Shown here piece by piece: positions 45,101 to 52,907 of a stretch of DNA of 58,521 nt. The notes under the pieces were generated by a model, which made no database searches, was not told where the DNA came from, and saw nothing but the letters and a program-made list of their open reading frames with translations. Within the stretch, counting starts at the first letter, position 1; each line of letters opens with the position of its first letter. The translations under genes were made by a program, and so were the position numbers. The stretch is from Saprospiraceae bacterium (GTDB taxonomy: Bacteria > Bacteroidota > Bacteroidia > Chitinophagales > Saprospiraceae), in NCBI GenBank assembly GCA_029212405.1, contig JARGNR010000037.1, forward strand, positions 1-58,521, given 5' to 3'.

Positions 45101-46319
45101 CTTTTATGGTAGCTATTATCTTATCTCTTGACTGAATATTTCCCATTTCATCAGCTATTCTTGCCGTTTGTATCAGCCTATTCATGACTTGACCTTCGTT
45201 ATATGAGTCGGTCCATGTTGCTAGTCCGTCATTTTCTAGTTGTTGGATTTTACCATTTAGTTGAGCGGGAGAGAATCCAGGACTGTAGTTATCTAAGTAG
45301 GGAAGTGTTGGTAAAATGCCTTTGAATGTATGCTGGACAACAAACTCATTTCCTGCTATCATTTTTAACTCACCACGAATCGTATTGTATGAGTCCCCAT
45401 TTGGTTGTGGAGACTGAGCGGATAGATAGCCCCATTGATGTGGTAATAGTCCAAGTAAGATTTCACTTTCTGCTCCTTCTTTGATGTCTGAACCAACTGT
45501 AAATGTAGAAGTCACATTAGAAGTACTCTGGTCATAATTCCAAGATACAGTAGTATTAGATGGAAATGTGTACGCATATTTCTGGTACTCTTCTGCAAGA
45601 GTATTTAGGTCTGTTCCATTATTAGGAAGCATAGCTATAGACCAGTAATTTTGTCCATTTAGATTTGAGGTATATGTATTTCCAGACTTTAACCAAGTAC
45701 TACCACTAGGCCCATATACAGCATAATCAGATCCGCTTTGTGAATCTTTAATGATCAAAGTCTCTTCTTGGATAGTCACTATACCTTCTATTACTTCTAT
45801 TTCTGCTATGTCAGAATCAGATTTTGTAAAATATACGAATGGCATTCCTATACCAGATAGCGCCGAGAAGTCATGAGTTCCTTGATTCCAATTCATAGTG
45901 ACTGTCCAGTCCGAGTGATCTGATACTGTCACATTTGATGCATTCAAATCACTTACACCCACTACAATTGGTTTTGCATCGCCGAAAGGTTGGCTACTTC
46001 CGTTTGGGGTTGAAACAGGGACAATATTTCCTATAACCAATCCGTCGTTCAATGTCTTCATCGAGAGTGGGTAGTTGAACAGATTATCTGCATGGTTCTC
46101 TTTAACAAGTTTTGACCACCAATCATTTGTAGGCACAGGTTTATTTAATGCATTACCACTCAGTTGAGGGGATCCTGAAGGAAATTGATTTCTACCTGCT
46201 TCGTCAGTACCTGGAAATACAGTGGTGTAAGAACCATTGCCAACTGGGATGATTTGAGCGGATGAAAAGTGTACAATGCATAATAGAGAAAATAAGAAAA
46301 ACAGTCTTGATTTATTCAT
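42180..46319 (-). CDS. Multidomain GH81 endo-beta-1,3-glucanase with T9SS signal
   Basis: A 1379-aa secreted glucanase that would cut laminarin-like or fungal/algal beta-1,3-glucan. The order is: signal peptide, GH81 catalytic domain (about 30-720) with the FSPYAGHSWANG and NQESTSESM motifs near 496-531 (the Glu residues are the catalytic region), Ig-like domain (about 760-845), CBM6-type domain (about 850-985, GEWLEYSIDVQTSGLYDVTFRYAS), PKD domain (about 990-1085), a second Ig-like domain (about 1090-1175), a further about 105-aa beta domain with two Cys that may also bind glucan, and a type A T9SS domain (LSPNPTSDILYIDGLEQES ... RIIKKFLKL). The gene follows a CotH-type gene on the same strand after 299 bp. 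Confidence 0.93.
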   Translation of the reverse strand: MNKSRLFFLFSLLCIVHFSSAQIIPVGNGSYTTVFPGTDEAGRNQFPSGSPQLSGNALNKPVPTNDWWSKLVKENHADNLFNYPLSMKTLNDGLVIGNIVPVSTPNGSSQPFGDAKPIVVGVSDLNASNVTVSDHSDWTVTMNWNQGTHDFSALSGIGMPFVYFTKSDSDIAEIEVIEGIVTIQEETLIIKDSQSGSDYAVYGPSGSTWLKSGNTYTSNLNGQNYWSIAMLPNNGTDLNTLAEEYQKYAYTFPSNTTVSWNYDQSTSNVTSTFTVGSDIKEGAESEILLGLLPHQWGYLSAQSPQPNGDSYNTIRGELKMIAGNEFVVQHTFKGILPTLPYLDNYSPGFSPAQLNGKIQQLENDGLATWTDSYNEGQVMNRLIQTARIADEMGNIQSRDKIIATIKERLEDWLKYETGEVAFLYYYNDTWSSLIGYPAGHGQDANLNDHHFHWGYFIHAAAFIEQFVPGWSEEWGGMINLLIRDAASADRDDDQFPFLRNFSPYAGHSWANGFATFPFGNDQESTSESMQFASSLIHWGSITENDEIRDLGIYIYTTEQSACEEYWFDMNNRTFKDGYGYQLASRIWGNGYDNQTFWTSDIAAAYGIEMYPIHGGSLYLAHNQEYMQSLWNEISSNTGILSNEANDNLWHDTYWKYLSFLDPQAAIDLYDSYPDRNLKFGVSDAQTYHWLHAMNVLGTVNIDITANHPIAASFSKDGEIIYVAHNYSDEAIEVLFSDGFTLPVPANELVTSKDVDVKGSLTSDFQFAHPGGSVLLTSTIEEGTASKVEFFDGNTLLGEDDTEPFQLRAENLALGIHSMYAKVYVNNDFNNTNIINIQVGEQIPYESVFQIPGVIEAGRFDKFEGGKGQNISYLDISPGNDGNFRLDEDVDTELTTQEGAIIRSISSGEWLEYSIDVQTSGLYDVTFRYASDNSAGGGPFHFEVDGLPISSPVSMSSTNGWNTWSNKVLENVELNEGNHILRLVMTNGEFNLGTMTFEHVGALDYVAPIADAGQNVTVVLPSTTVNLDGSQSYDPEGEVISYAWEQIYGPSSVSYSDITDDQPLISNLEEGVYKFRLTVSDGQYNSYDEVLVIVSSDGNLPPSISITAPLDNTTFREGEPIPIETAVSDIDGFINLVEFFANDVKIGEDDTAPFAYQWENASVGSHIIIARATDNANTFGTSQEVLVEVAEVRSCSETSNTSQQGSFSTGYEATFETVGNNITITFTLLDTDKVGVVAYLWQESPFTEYEMTLESGLTFTKTFGGQTIGEEKSFACKFAFAGGLAVTKYITYEVGKSCMTSSSSDVLEEVITLSPNPTSDILYIDGLEQESKVDIYSSQGQQMFSATTTNSIVISDLPPGPYFIILEIRGVRIIKKFLKL

Positions 46320-46618
46320 ATAGATCCATTAATTTATGTGGAATCACAAAGGTAAACATTAGTTAGTGTAATATTTACAAGTAGTCCAATAATATCCAAC
46401 CATATCGAGCGGCTAAACGAATGGGAGACGGATTTGATATGCAGTCATTGCTATAGTCCTCTATATTTGTATTTCAGAGTGAATTACTTCAAATGTGACT
46501 ACGTAGGGTATATTTAAGTAGCTTTCCATTTTAAGAATATAATCATCTTTTGAAAAAGTGAACATGATTTTATGTAGTAGAATTGCTTTGTCATATTCAT
46601 TATAGAAGATGTACTTAT

Positions 46619-48946
46619 TTACAGTCGAATAATCTTTTTAACTGCAGTAGATCCATCCTCTTTTAAGAATATAATGAAGTAAATGCCTGGGATTTCTGGA
46701 AGAAAGATGGTGTTTTTACGACTAGTTTTCACGGTGACCGTATTTCCAAAAACATCCACTATACTGATATCAATTATTTTGCAATCTGCACAGCGGTAAG
46801 AAATGTTTTGTGTTGTAGGGTTGGGATATATATCTATAAGGTCTTTTTTACTTGCTATATCCTGCACATTGGTAGTTAGATTTGGTAAGCCCGGACTTGG
46901 ATTCAGTGTGACAAATTCTCCAGTACCATTTGGCAAGCGGCCTCTACTTATGTCAGTTTCTTGCATGTCAAATTCGATTTCATCTATTAGTGCATTGCCA
47001 GAAGCATCATCGTCAAAAATGCCTATGTATTCTCCAGCTTTACTGAGTTTGAAATTGGTGTGGAAGGTACCTTGATTTCGATCATCATCTGCCCAAAATA
47101 ATAGATATTCTCCAGGGGCAATGGTGTAATTGGGCATGGTCCATTTGTCCCTGTTGTCTGGATTGTCGGACAAATATTTATCTCCTAGGTAAATTGGAGT
47201 AGAACCATAATTATGCAGTTCAATCCAATCGTCAAATTCTCCCTTTATATCTGCAATGGTCGTTGCATTGGAAGCCATAAACTCATTGATTGAAAGGGAT
47301 AATTCTTCCTCTTCATTTTGAATTTCAATATCAGAACAACGTGGATATCTAGATATGTTGCCAAACTCATCTGTTGCACGTATGTAAAAATCTACTTTTA
47401 GTAGTTCAAAAAAAGGTGGGAATATCACGCCATACATATCGTCTTCTAATTCTAATTCTGTTTCTCCACTCTCAAACATTTGTTCGCAAATAGGAGGATC
47501 TCCATCTATCGAAATACAGAACTCCACAGCGTTTAGACCCAAATCATCGATTACTCGAGCTTTTACAATCAGGTTTTCAATTTCATTTGGATGATTATAC
47601 TGGACTTCTGTTATTATGGGTGGGACATCTGCCAATTCTATTTGAGTAAAGGCTTCAATTCTTCTTGTTTGGATAAATTCTTTTATTCCATAATCGGTCT
47701 GTTGGTACGGTAGTTTATATTCAAATCCATTCACAAAATCATCTATATTAAAACCGTAATCATAGGTGTAATACAGGTCATTCTCTAAATAGGGTTTTAA
47801 TCTATCTCTCATTTGATCTAAATACGGATACATAACTTCTTCGTCATAAATATGTCTCAGTGTCTCCAGCATGTAATAGGTGAAACGATCTTTGTATTCC
47901 TTATTTTGCATAAGCCGATTGTAGATCGGACGAGTTTCACCTGTTCTACTCCAAGTATAAATGTTTCTGGTGCCCCAATCTCGATTTACCCAGTCTATAC
48001 CCATTGTATTATCGAGGTCATATGGAATATATTCAAATTGACCTGTATGTTGATTGTGGTAGAGATAAAAATTGTTTTTGTTGTAAATCGGTCCATCCCA
48101 GTTACCAGTAAGTATATCTAATACGATTGTTCGCAGATATTGATCCACATTAAATACTTTTTCTAATTCGCAGGCCAAATCCGCATCAGGAGTAATATTC
48201 AGTATTTTAACAAAATTGGCAAAATCACTATAGTCGTCCTTTTCAATATTGTTTTTGAGGTCGTAATTTCTTCTTCCATAGATGACTTCCTTATAACTGT
48301 CGGGATTATCTCCCTTATAATTTAAATCAGCAGGGTAGAGACACTTGTATAAATTTCCATTTTTGTTCCCAAACCTTTTTTTGACATAGTTTTGGTCTAT
48401 ATGTTCGACGTTGGTATACAAACCAAAATACTCATTATTGATATACAATTGGACATGATTGGTTCGTAGGGAAGGAATATGTAATTGGTCGGCCAAGTCC
48501 GCACAAATTTTCGCTCTGGCAGAGGTAGGATCATTATGTTGTCCATTCAAATTGATTTTTTGAACTCCATAGTATTTTCTTCCCGGTACAAAAGCATTCA
48601 GATTCACCTTGAATGATTTTTTATCCGCATTTCTAGAGGTATTCCCTCTTAAACGAAATCCGATATTTTCTAAGGTATCCAAAACAGTTCCATTTGAAAA
48701 AATGAAAGTGGCTTCAAATAATTCATTACTTGAAGAATTCACTGGATCCAAAATGAAATCCAAACTCATTTCATCGATTATGATATCTATTCTCGGAACT
48801 ACATCATCTCTAAATAATTCTGTTTTATCCGGAGAGATTAATTGAGACGAACTTGTAACAGGTAGTAAGAATAAAAACAAAATAGCAAAAATAGAAAGTT
48901 GTATTCTTCTATAAGACAATGGATAGTATCGTGTTACTTCTTTCAT
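46619..48946 (-). CDS. Secreted CotH-kinase-like protein with lamin-tail and T9SS domains
   Basis: A 775-aa protein: signal-like N-terminus (basic start, IFAILFLFLLPVTSSSQ), CotH-type atypical kinase domain (about 50-440) with FRLRGNTSR, ILTGNWDGPIYNKNNFYLY near 279-297 and the metal-binding IPYDLDNTMG near 305-314, a small Ig-like insert (PPIITEVQYNHPNEIEN), a lamin-tail domain (about 553-690, INEFMASNATTIADIKGEFDDWIEL) and a type A T9SS domain (IYPNPTTQNISYRCADC ... KKIIRL). CotH of Bacillus phosphorylates coat proteins; outer-surface homologues in Bacteroidota have unknown targets. The gene is upstream of GH81 on the same strand. Confidence 0.9.
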   Translation of the reverse strand: MKEVTRYYPLSYRRIQLSIFAILFLFLLPVTSSSQLISPDKTELFRDDVVPRIDIIIDEMSLDFILDPVNSSSNELFEATFIFSNGTVLDTLENIGFRLRGNTSRNADKKSFKVNLNAFVPGRKYYGVQKINLNGQHNDPTSARAKICADLADQLHIPSLRTNHVQLYINNEYFGLYTNVEHIDQNYVKKRFGNKNGNLYKCLYPADLNYKGDNPDSYKEVIYGRRNYDLKNNIEKDDYSDFANFVKILNITPDADLACELEKVFNVDQYLRTIVLDILTGNWDGPIYNKNNFYLYHNQHTGQFEYIPYDLDNTMGIDWVNRDWGTRNIYTWSRTGETRPIYNRLMQNKEYKDRFTYYMLETLRHIYDEEVMYPYLDQMRDRLKPYLENDLYYTYDYGFNIDDFVNGFEYKLPYQQTDYGIKEFIQTRRIEAFTQIELADVPPIITEVQYNHPNEIENLIVKARVIDDLGLNAVEFCISIDGDPPICEQMFESGETELELEDDMYGVIFPPFFELLKVDFYIRATDEFGNISRYPRCSDIEIQNEEEELSLSINEFMASNATTIADIKGEFDDWIELHNYGSTPIYLGDKYLSDNPDNRDKWTMPNYTIAPGEYLLFWADDDRNQGTFHTNFKLSKAGEYIGIFDDDASGNALIDEIEFDMQETDISRGRLPNGTGEFVTLNPSPGLPNLTTNVQDIASKKDLIDIYPNPTTQNISYRCADCKIIDISIVDVFGNTVTVKTSRKNTIFLPEIPGIYFIIFLKEDGSTAVKKIIRL

Positions 48947-49094
48947 ATCCTCAAAGATATAAAACTGATGATTCTTTTTGAGGACAACTTTTGATCATTT
49001 TAGAAGGTAAAGATGGATAAGTATCATCGACGACCTTCGTATACTCTCTAAAATATTTATCATCTTTAAGCCGAACTTAAATTAGCACTTGCCT

Positions 49095-50723
49095 ATGAAA
49101 CACCTTAGATTATCCACTTTGATTGTAATGACAGTATTTATTTTTTCTTGTGCAAAAGAGAAGAAGAATTCATATCCAGCAATTGAACAAACTGTACTGG
49201 AAAAGCACATGGAAAAGTTGGCCAGCGATGAATTTTTGGGTAGAATGCCTTGTACTGAAGGAGAAAACAAGACTATTGCATACCTGGAAAGTGAGATGAA
49301 ACGAATCGGATTAAAACCAGCAAATGGTGGAAGTTATTTGCAAGATGTACCGTTGGTGGATATTTCTGGAGCCATGTCTTCAGAAATGGTCGTCACTACT
49401 CCCTCCAAAAAGTTCCAACTCCAAAAAGGGACAGATTTTGTAGTCCATTCGGAGCGAACTCAAGAACGTCTAACGTTGACAGATTCGGAATTGGTGTTTT
49501 GTGGATTTGGCATACAGTCTGAGAAAGAAGGTTGGGACGATTATGCAGGAATGGACATGACAGGAAAGACAGCCGTCATATTGATCAATGATCCAGGTTT
49601 TGGAGGAGAGGATTCAACTTTTTTTAAGGGGAATGCGATGACCTACAATGGCCGATGGGATAGAAAATATGATGTGGCAGATGCCATGGGGGCCGATGGA
49701 TTGATCATTATTCATGAAACTGCCTCTGCAGGATACCCTTGGTTTGTGGTACAAAGTAGCTGGACGGGATCTATGCAAGGATTGGATGGAGTAGATCGTT
49801 CGTCAGATACTGGAATCAAAGGATGGTGGACTTTAGATGCGGCTAAAAATATATTTGAAGCATGCGACCTGAATTTAGGAGAGCAAATTCGAGCGGCACG
49901 TAAACCTGGATTTAAGCCCGTACCTTTAAATGCTCAAGTTAATGTGAGTTTAGAGAATACTTATTCTTCCTGTACTTCGCATAATGTAGCGGGATATATA
50001 GAAGGAAAAACAAAACCAGAAGAATATGTAGTCTATACCGCTCATTGGGATCATATCGGAGTAGGAAATGCGGTTGATGGAGACAGCATTTATAACGGAG
50101 CATTGGACAATGCTAGTGGTACCGCTACCGTTTTGGCCATTGCTGAATCCATGGCAAAATCTACTCCCGATCGATCAGTAGTATTTTTGTTTGTCACCGC
50201 AGAAGAACAAGGGTTATTGGGTTCTGAATATTATGTAGAAAATCCATTGTTTCCATTGGATGCAACAGTCGCCAATCTGAATATGGATGGGGTTAACCCA
50301 GCGGGGCGTATGAAAGATTTTACCATAACAGGGAAAGGTCATTCTGAAATGGATGAATGGGCCCAAAAAGCAGCAGAGGCGCAGGGCAGATATGTACAAA
50401 ATGAGAAAGAGCCTGAAAAGGGTTATTTTTTCAGATCTGATCAGTTCAATTTTGCCAGAAAAGGAGTTCCCGTTCTATATGCAGATGGAGGGTATGATCA
50501 TTGGGAGAAAGGAAAAGAGTATGCCTTGAAATTTAGAGAAGAATATACCGCTCAGCGATATCATGCTCCAGCAGATAATTATGACCCAGAAGAGTGGAAC
50601 TATGAAGGGATGGTACAGGATGGTCAAATCTACTTGAATATTGGATTTGATCTAAGCAACAGTTCGGTCTGGCCAGAATGGTATGCGCAGAGTGAATTTT
50701 CCAGACCAAAAGTAATGGATTAG
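49095..50723 (+). CDS. M28-family zinc aminopeptidase lipoprotein
   Basis: A 542-aa lipoprotein (start ATG 49095; the frame opens at a TTG a few codons earlier) with signal MKHLRLSTLIVMTVFIFSC. A PA-type domain (about 120-280, GFGIQSEKEGWDDYAGMDMTGKTAVIL) is inserted before the M28 catalytic core with zinc ligands in YTAHWDHIG (His), NGALDNASG (Asp), FVTAEEQGLLGSEYY (catalytic Glu/zinc Glu), NLNMDG (Asp) and a later RYHAPADNYD (His). It probably removes N-terminal residues from peptides in the periplasm or at the surface, fitting the many secreted proteases and the POT transporter nearby. The next gene, a serine hydrolase, follows on the same strand. Confidence 0.93.
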   Translation: MKHLRLSTLIVMTVFIFSCAKEKKNSYPAIEQTVLEKHMEKLASDEFLGRMPCTEGENKTIAYLESEMKRIGLKPANGGSYLQDVPLVDISGAMSSEMVVTTPSKKFQLQKGTDFVVHSERTQERLTLTDSELVFCGFGIQSEKEGWDDYAGMDMTGKTAVILINDPGFGGEDSTFFKGNAMTYNGRWDRKYDVADAMGADGLIIIHETASAGYPWFVVQSSWTGSMQGLDGVDRSSDTGIKGWWTLDAAKNIFEACDLNLGEQIRAARKPGFKPVPLNAQVNVSLENTYSSCTSHNVAGYIEGKTKPEEYVVYTAHWDHIGVGNAVDGDSIYNGALDNASGTATVLAIAESMAKSTPDRSVVFLFVTAEEQGLLGSEYYVENPLFPLDATVANLNMDGVNPAGRMKDFTITGKGHSEMDEWAQKAAEAQGRYVQNEKEPEKGYFFRSDQFNFARKGVPVLYADGGYDHWEKGKEYALKFREEYTAQRYHAPADNYDPEEWNYEGMVQDGQIYLNIGFDLSNSSVWPEWYAQSEFSRPKVMD

Positions 50724-50804
50724 GGAGATTAAACTTTTGTGAAGTTATATGGTCTAATAAAAATGGGACGTCTGTCTGATGTGCCCTTCAGAAAAAATGA
50801 GGCT

Positions 50805-52091
50805 ATGAACTATTTAAGTATTGTTGTTTGCATTGTTTTGAGTCATTCAATTGTGAATGGACAAGACCTTTATTTTCCACCCAATTTTAGTAGTGAATGG
50901 GCATCTATAGCTCCATCTGAATTAAATTGGTGCGAGGAAAATATTGAAAATTTAAATTCATTTTTGGAGACGACCAATTCCAATGCCTTCATTGTGTTGA
51001 AGGATGGAAAAATTGCACATGAAGCCTATTTTAATGATTTTGACATGAATTCTAGTTGGTATTGGGCATCTGCTGGAAAATCATTGACAGCTGCAATGGT
51101 GGGGATTCTCCAAGAAGAAGGAAGCTTGAATATCAATGATCCAACGACTCAATATTTGGGGCAAGGGTGGACAAATTGTACTGTAGCTGAGGAAAATCAG
51201 ATAACCCTTTGGCACCAATTGACCATGACTTCAGGATTGGATTATACGACGGGGGATATCTATTGCACAGAACCAGAATGTCTGACCTATTTGAATGCAC
51301 CTGGAGAAGAATGGTATTATCATAATGCACCCTACACCTTATTAAGTGATGTAATGGAATCGGCATTGGATCAAAGTTATACAGGAATAACCAATCAAAA
51401 GCTTGCAAATAAAATTGGTTTTATTGGGTTATGGACCAATGTGGAAACGGGTAGGTTGTTTTTTAGCACCATCAGAGGCATGGCTCGTTTTGGATTGCTG
51501 ATGTTAAATAATGGAGATTGGGATGGGCAAGAAATCATAAAAGATAAGGCATATTTCGACGATATGATCAATACCTCTCAAGATATAAATCCCTCCTATG
51601 GGTACTTATGGTGGTTAAATGGGAAGGAATCGCATAGATTGCCTGCCTCCTTATTTGATTTCCAAGGCAGTATTATTCCTGATGCTCCTGAAGACTTGTA
51701 TGCGGCGATAGGTAAAAATGGTCAAATTCTAATCGTTGTACCTTCTCAAAATTTGATTATTGCTCGAATGGGAAATAATCCAGATGAATCTTTGGTTCCC
51801 GTTTCCTATATCCGAAGTCTTTGGAGTGAATATGAAAAATTGTCTTGTCCATTATCCACCCAAAAAGCAGATCAAATCAAGTTTACTGTTTTTCCCAGTC
51901 TGGTAGAAAGTAGGGTAGAGATACGGACGGATCAAACCATTGACAAAGTGAATGTGTATAGTAGTGATGGACGTTGGATGCTGTCTAGTTATTCTAAGAA
52001 TATTGATTTGAGTAGTTTGTTCAAAGGGGTTTATCTAGTAGAAGTAAGATCGGGCAATTCCCAATCTGTTAAAAGAATTGTGAAAATGTAA
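50805..52091 (+). CDS. Secreted serine hydrolase (class C beta-lactamase fold) with T9SS signal
   Basis: A 428-aa protein; the start is set at ATG 50805 because it gives a signal peptide (MNYLSIVVCIVLSHSIVNGQ), while a GTG at 50739 adds 22 residues. The S12-type core has Ser-x-x-Lys in ASAGKSLTAAMVGIL, Tyr-x-Asn in WYYHNAPYTLLSDVME and a GKNGQ stretch in place of the KTG box. A type A T9SS domain ends it (FPSLVESRVEIRTDQT ... QSVKRIVKM). It would be exported and hydrolyse an ester or amide outside the cell. It lies 82 bp after the M28 gene, a probable operon. Confidence 0.88.
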   Translation: MNYLSIVVCIVLSHSIVNGQDLYFPPNFSSEWASIAPSELNWCEENIENLNSFLETTNSNAFIVLKDGKIAHEAYFNDFDMNSSWYWASAGKSLTAAMVGILQEEGSLNINDPTTQYLGQGWTNCTVAEENQITLWHQLTMTSGLDYTTGDIYCTEPECLTYLNAPGEEWYYHNAPYTLLSDVMESALDQSYTGITNQKLANKIGFIGLWTNVETGRLFFSTIRGMARFGLLMLNNGDWDGQEIIKDKAYFDDMINTSQDINPSYGYLWWLNGKESHRLPASLFDFQGSIIPDAPEDLYAAIGKNGQILIVVPSQNLIIARMGNNPDESLVPVSYIRSLWSEYEKLSCPLSTQKADQIKFTVFPSLVESRVEIRTDQTIDKVNVYSSDGRWMLSSYSKNIDLSSLFKGVYLVEVRSGNSQSVKRIVKM

Positions 52092-52098
52092 GATACAC

Positions 52099-52404
52099 TT
52101 ATAGGTTATTATCCATCATAACCAATAGTAAGGCGGCGACATGCTTGCACTTTCCTTTGTATTTACAAGAACATCCCGCCCATATATGATCCGCTTCAGA
52201 TTTTAATTCAATAGCATACGGTTCACTTCCATTCACCTCTGCAGATATGAAATCAGGCTGGTTTGAGCGAATGGATACTTTATTTCTATATAAATAAGCC
52301 CTTCCCAAGACATTTGTGTCAAACATACTGTCCAATTGAAATTCTTTTAATTCTTTTATCCATTTTTGTATGGAGAGATGGTCATTTTTATAGAGTGTAT
52401 ACAT
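52099..52404 (-). CDS. SWIM zinc-finger protein
   Basis: A 101-aa protein with a C-terminal SWIM zinc finger: WAGCSCKYKGKCKHVAALLL shows the C-x-C-x(n)-C-x-H pattern (residues about 80-90), preceded by a beta-rich part (YLYRNKVSIRSNQPDFISAEVNGSEPYAIEL). SWIM domains bind DNA or proteins and usually sit in larger proteins or next to SWF/SNF helicases; here it stands alone, 7 bp from the convergent serine hydrolase stop. Its partner is not in the window. Small but with clean signature. Confidence 0.83.
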   Translation of the reverse strand: MYTLYKNDHLSIQKWIKELKEFQLDSMFDTNVLGRAYLYRNKVSIRSNQPDFISAEVNGSEPYAIELKSEADHIWAGCSCKYKGKCKHVAALLLVMMDNNL

Positions 52405-52907
52405 GACATAAAAGTACTTGTTTTTGTGTGGATTTAATGGATAGAGATGATTTCCTGAGGAGAAGATGAAAGTAGATTTATTCTAAAAATGTCAAGGTGG
52501 TAAATATATTAGTTAATTTTTCAAACTAAGAGTGCCTTTTCACGCGGAATTTACTTTTTTCATTGCCAAAAGAGTAAAATAAAAACGCTAGCCAGCTCAA
52601 ATGCAGCACACAATGCAGCTCCCTATAACCACAGATCTGGCAAGGCTATGCTTCTTTAGGAAGTTTTCTGAGAGTCTTCATACTTTGTCAATATCTGTAT
52701 TCACAAAATATGAAAGAAAATATTAAATCTATCCAACTATTTTTATACTTGACCTGATTTAGACAATTAAGTTGTCAATTTTAGTGAGTCAAGAATTTGT
52801 ATATTTATTTTTAAAATAAAGATGCGTTGAACCAACGATCAATTTTCTATACTCGTACTTTAAAAAGAAACCTCTGGTTGTTACATAAAAGCTTAAAACA
52901 AACATCG
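52405..52907. other. Intergenic region with degenerate repeat copy
   Basis: This 503-bp gap lies before the second CotH gene. It holds 52600-52657, which aligns without gaps to 58-115 (about 71% identity, identical ends). TATATTTA near the end is a 7/8 match to the -7 motif. No gene is seen. Confidence 0.35.
52600..52657. repeat. Degenerate dispersed repeat copy
   Basis: Shares the 10-base left end AATGCAGCAC and the 8-base right end GCTTCTTT with 58-115 at the same 50-base offset, with about 23 of 40 matching bases between. It is non-coding in both places. Confidence 0.4.
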
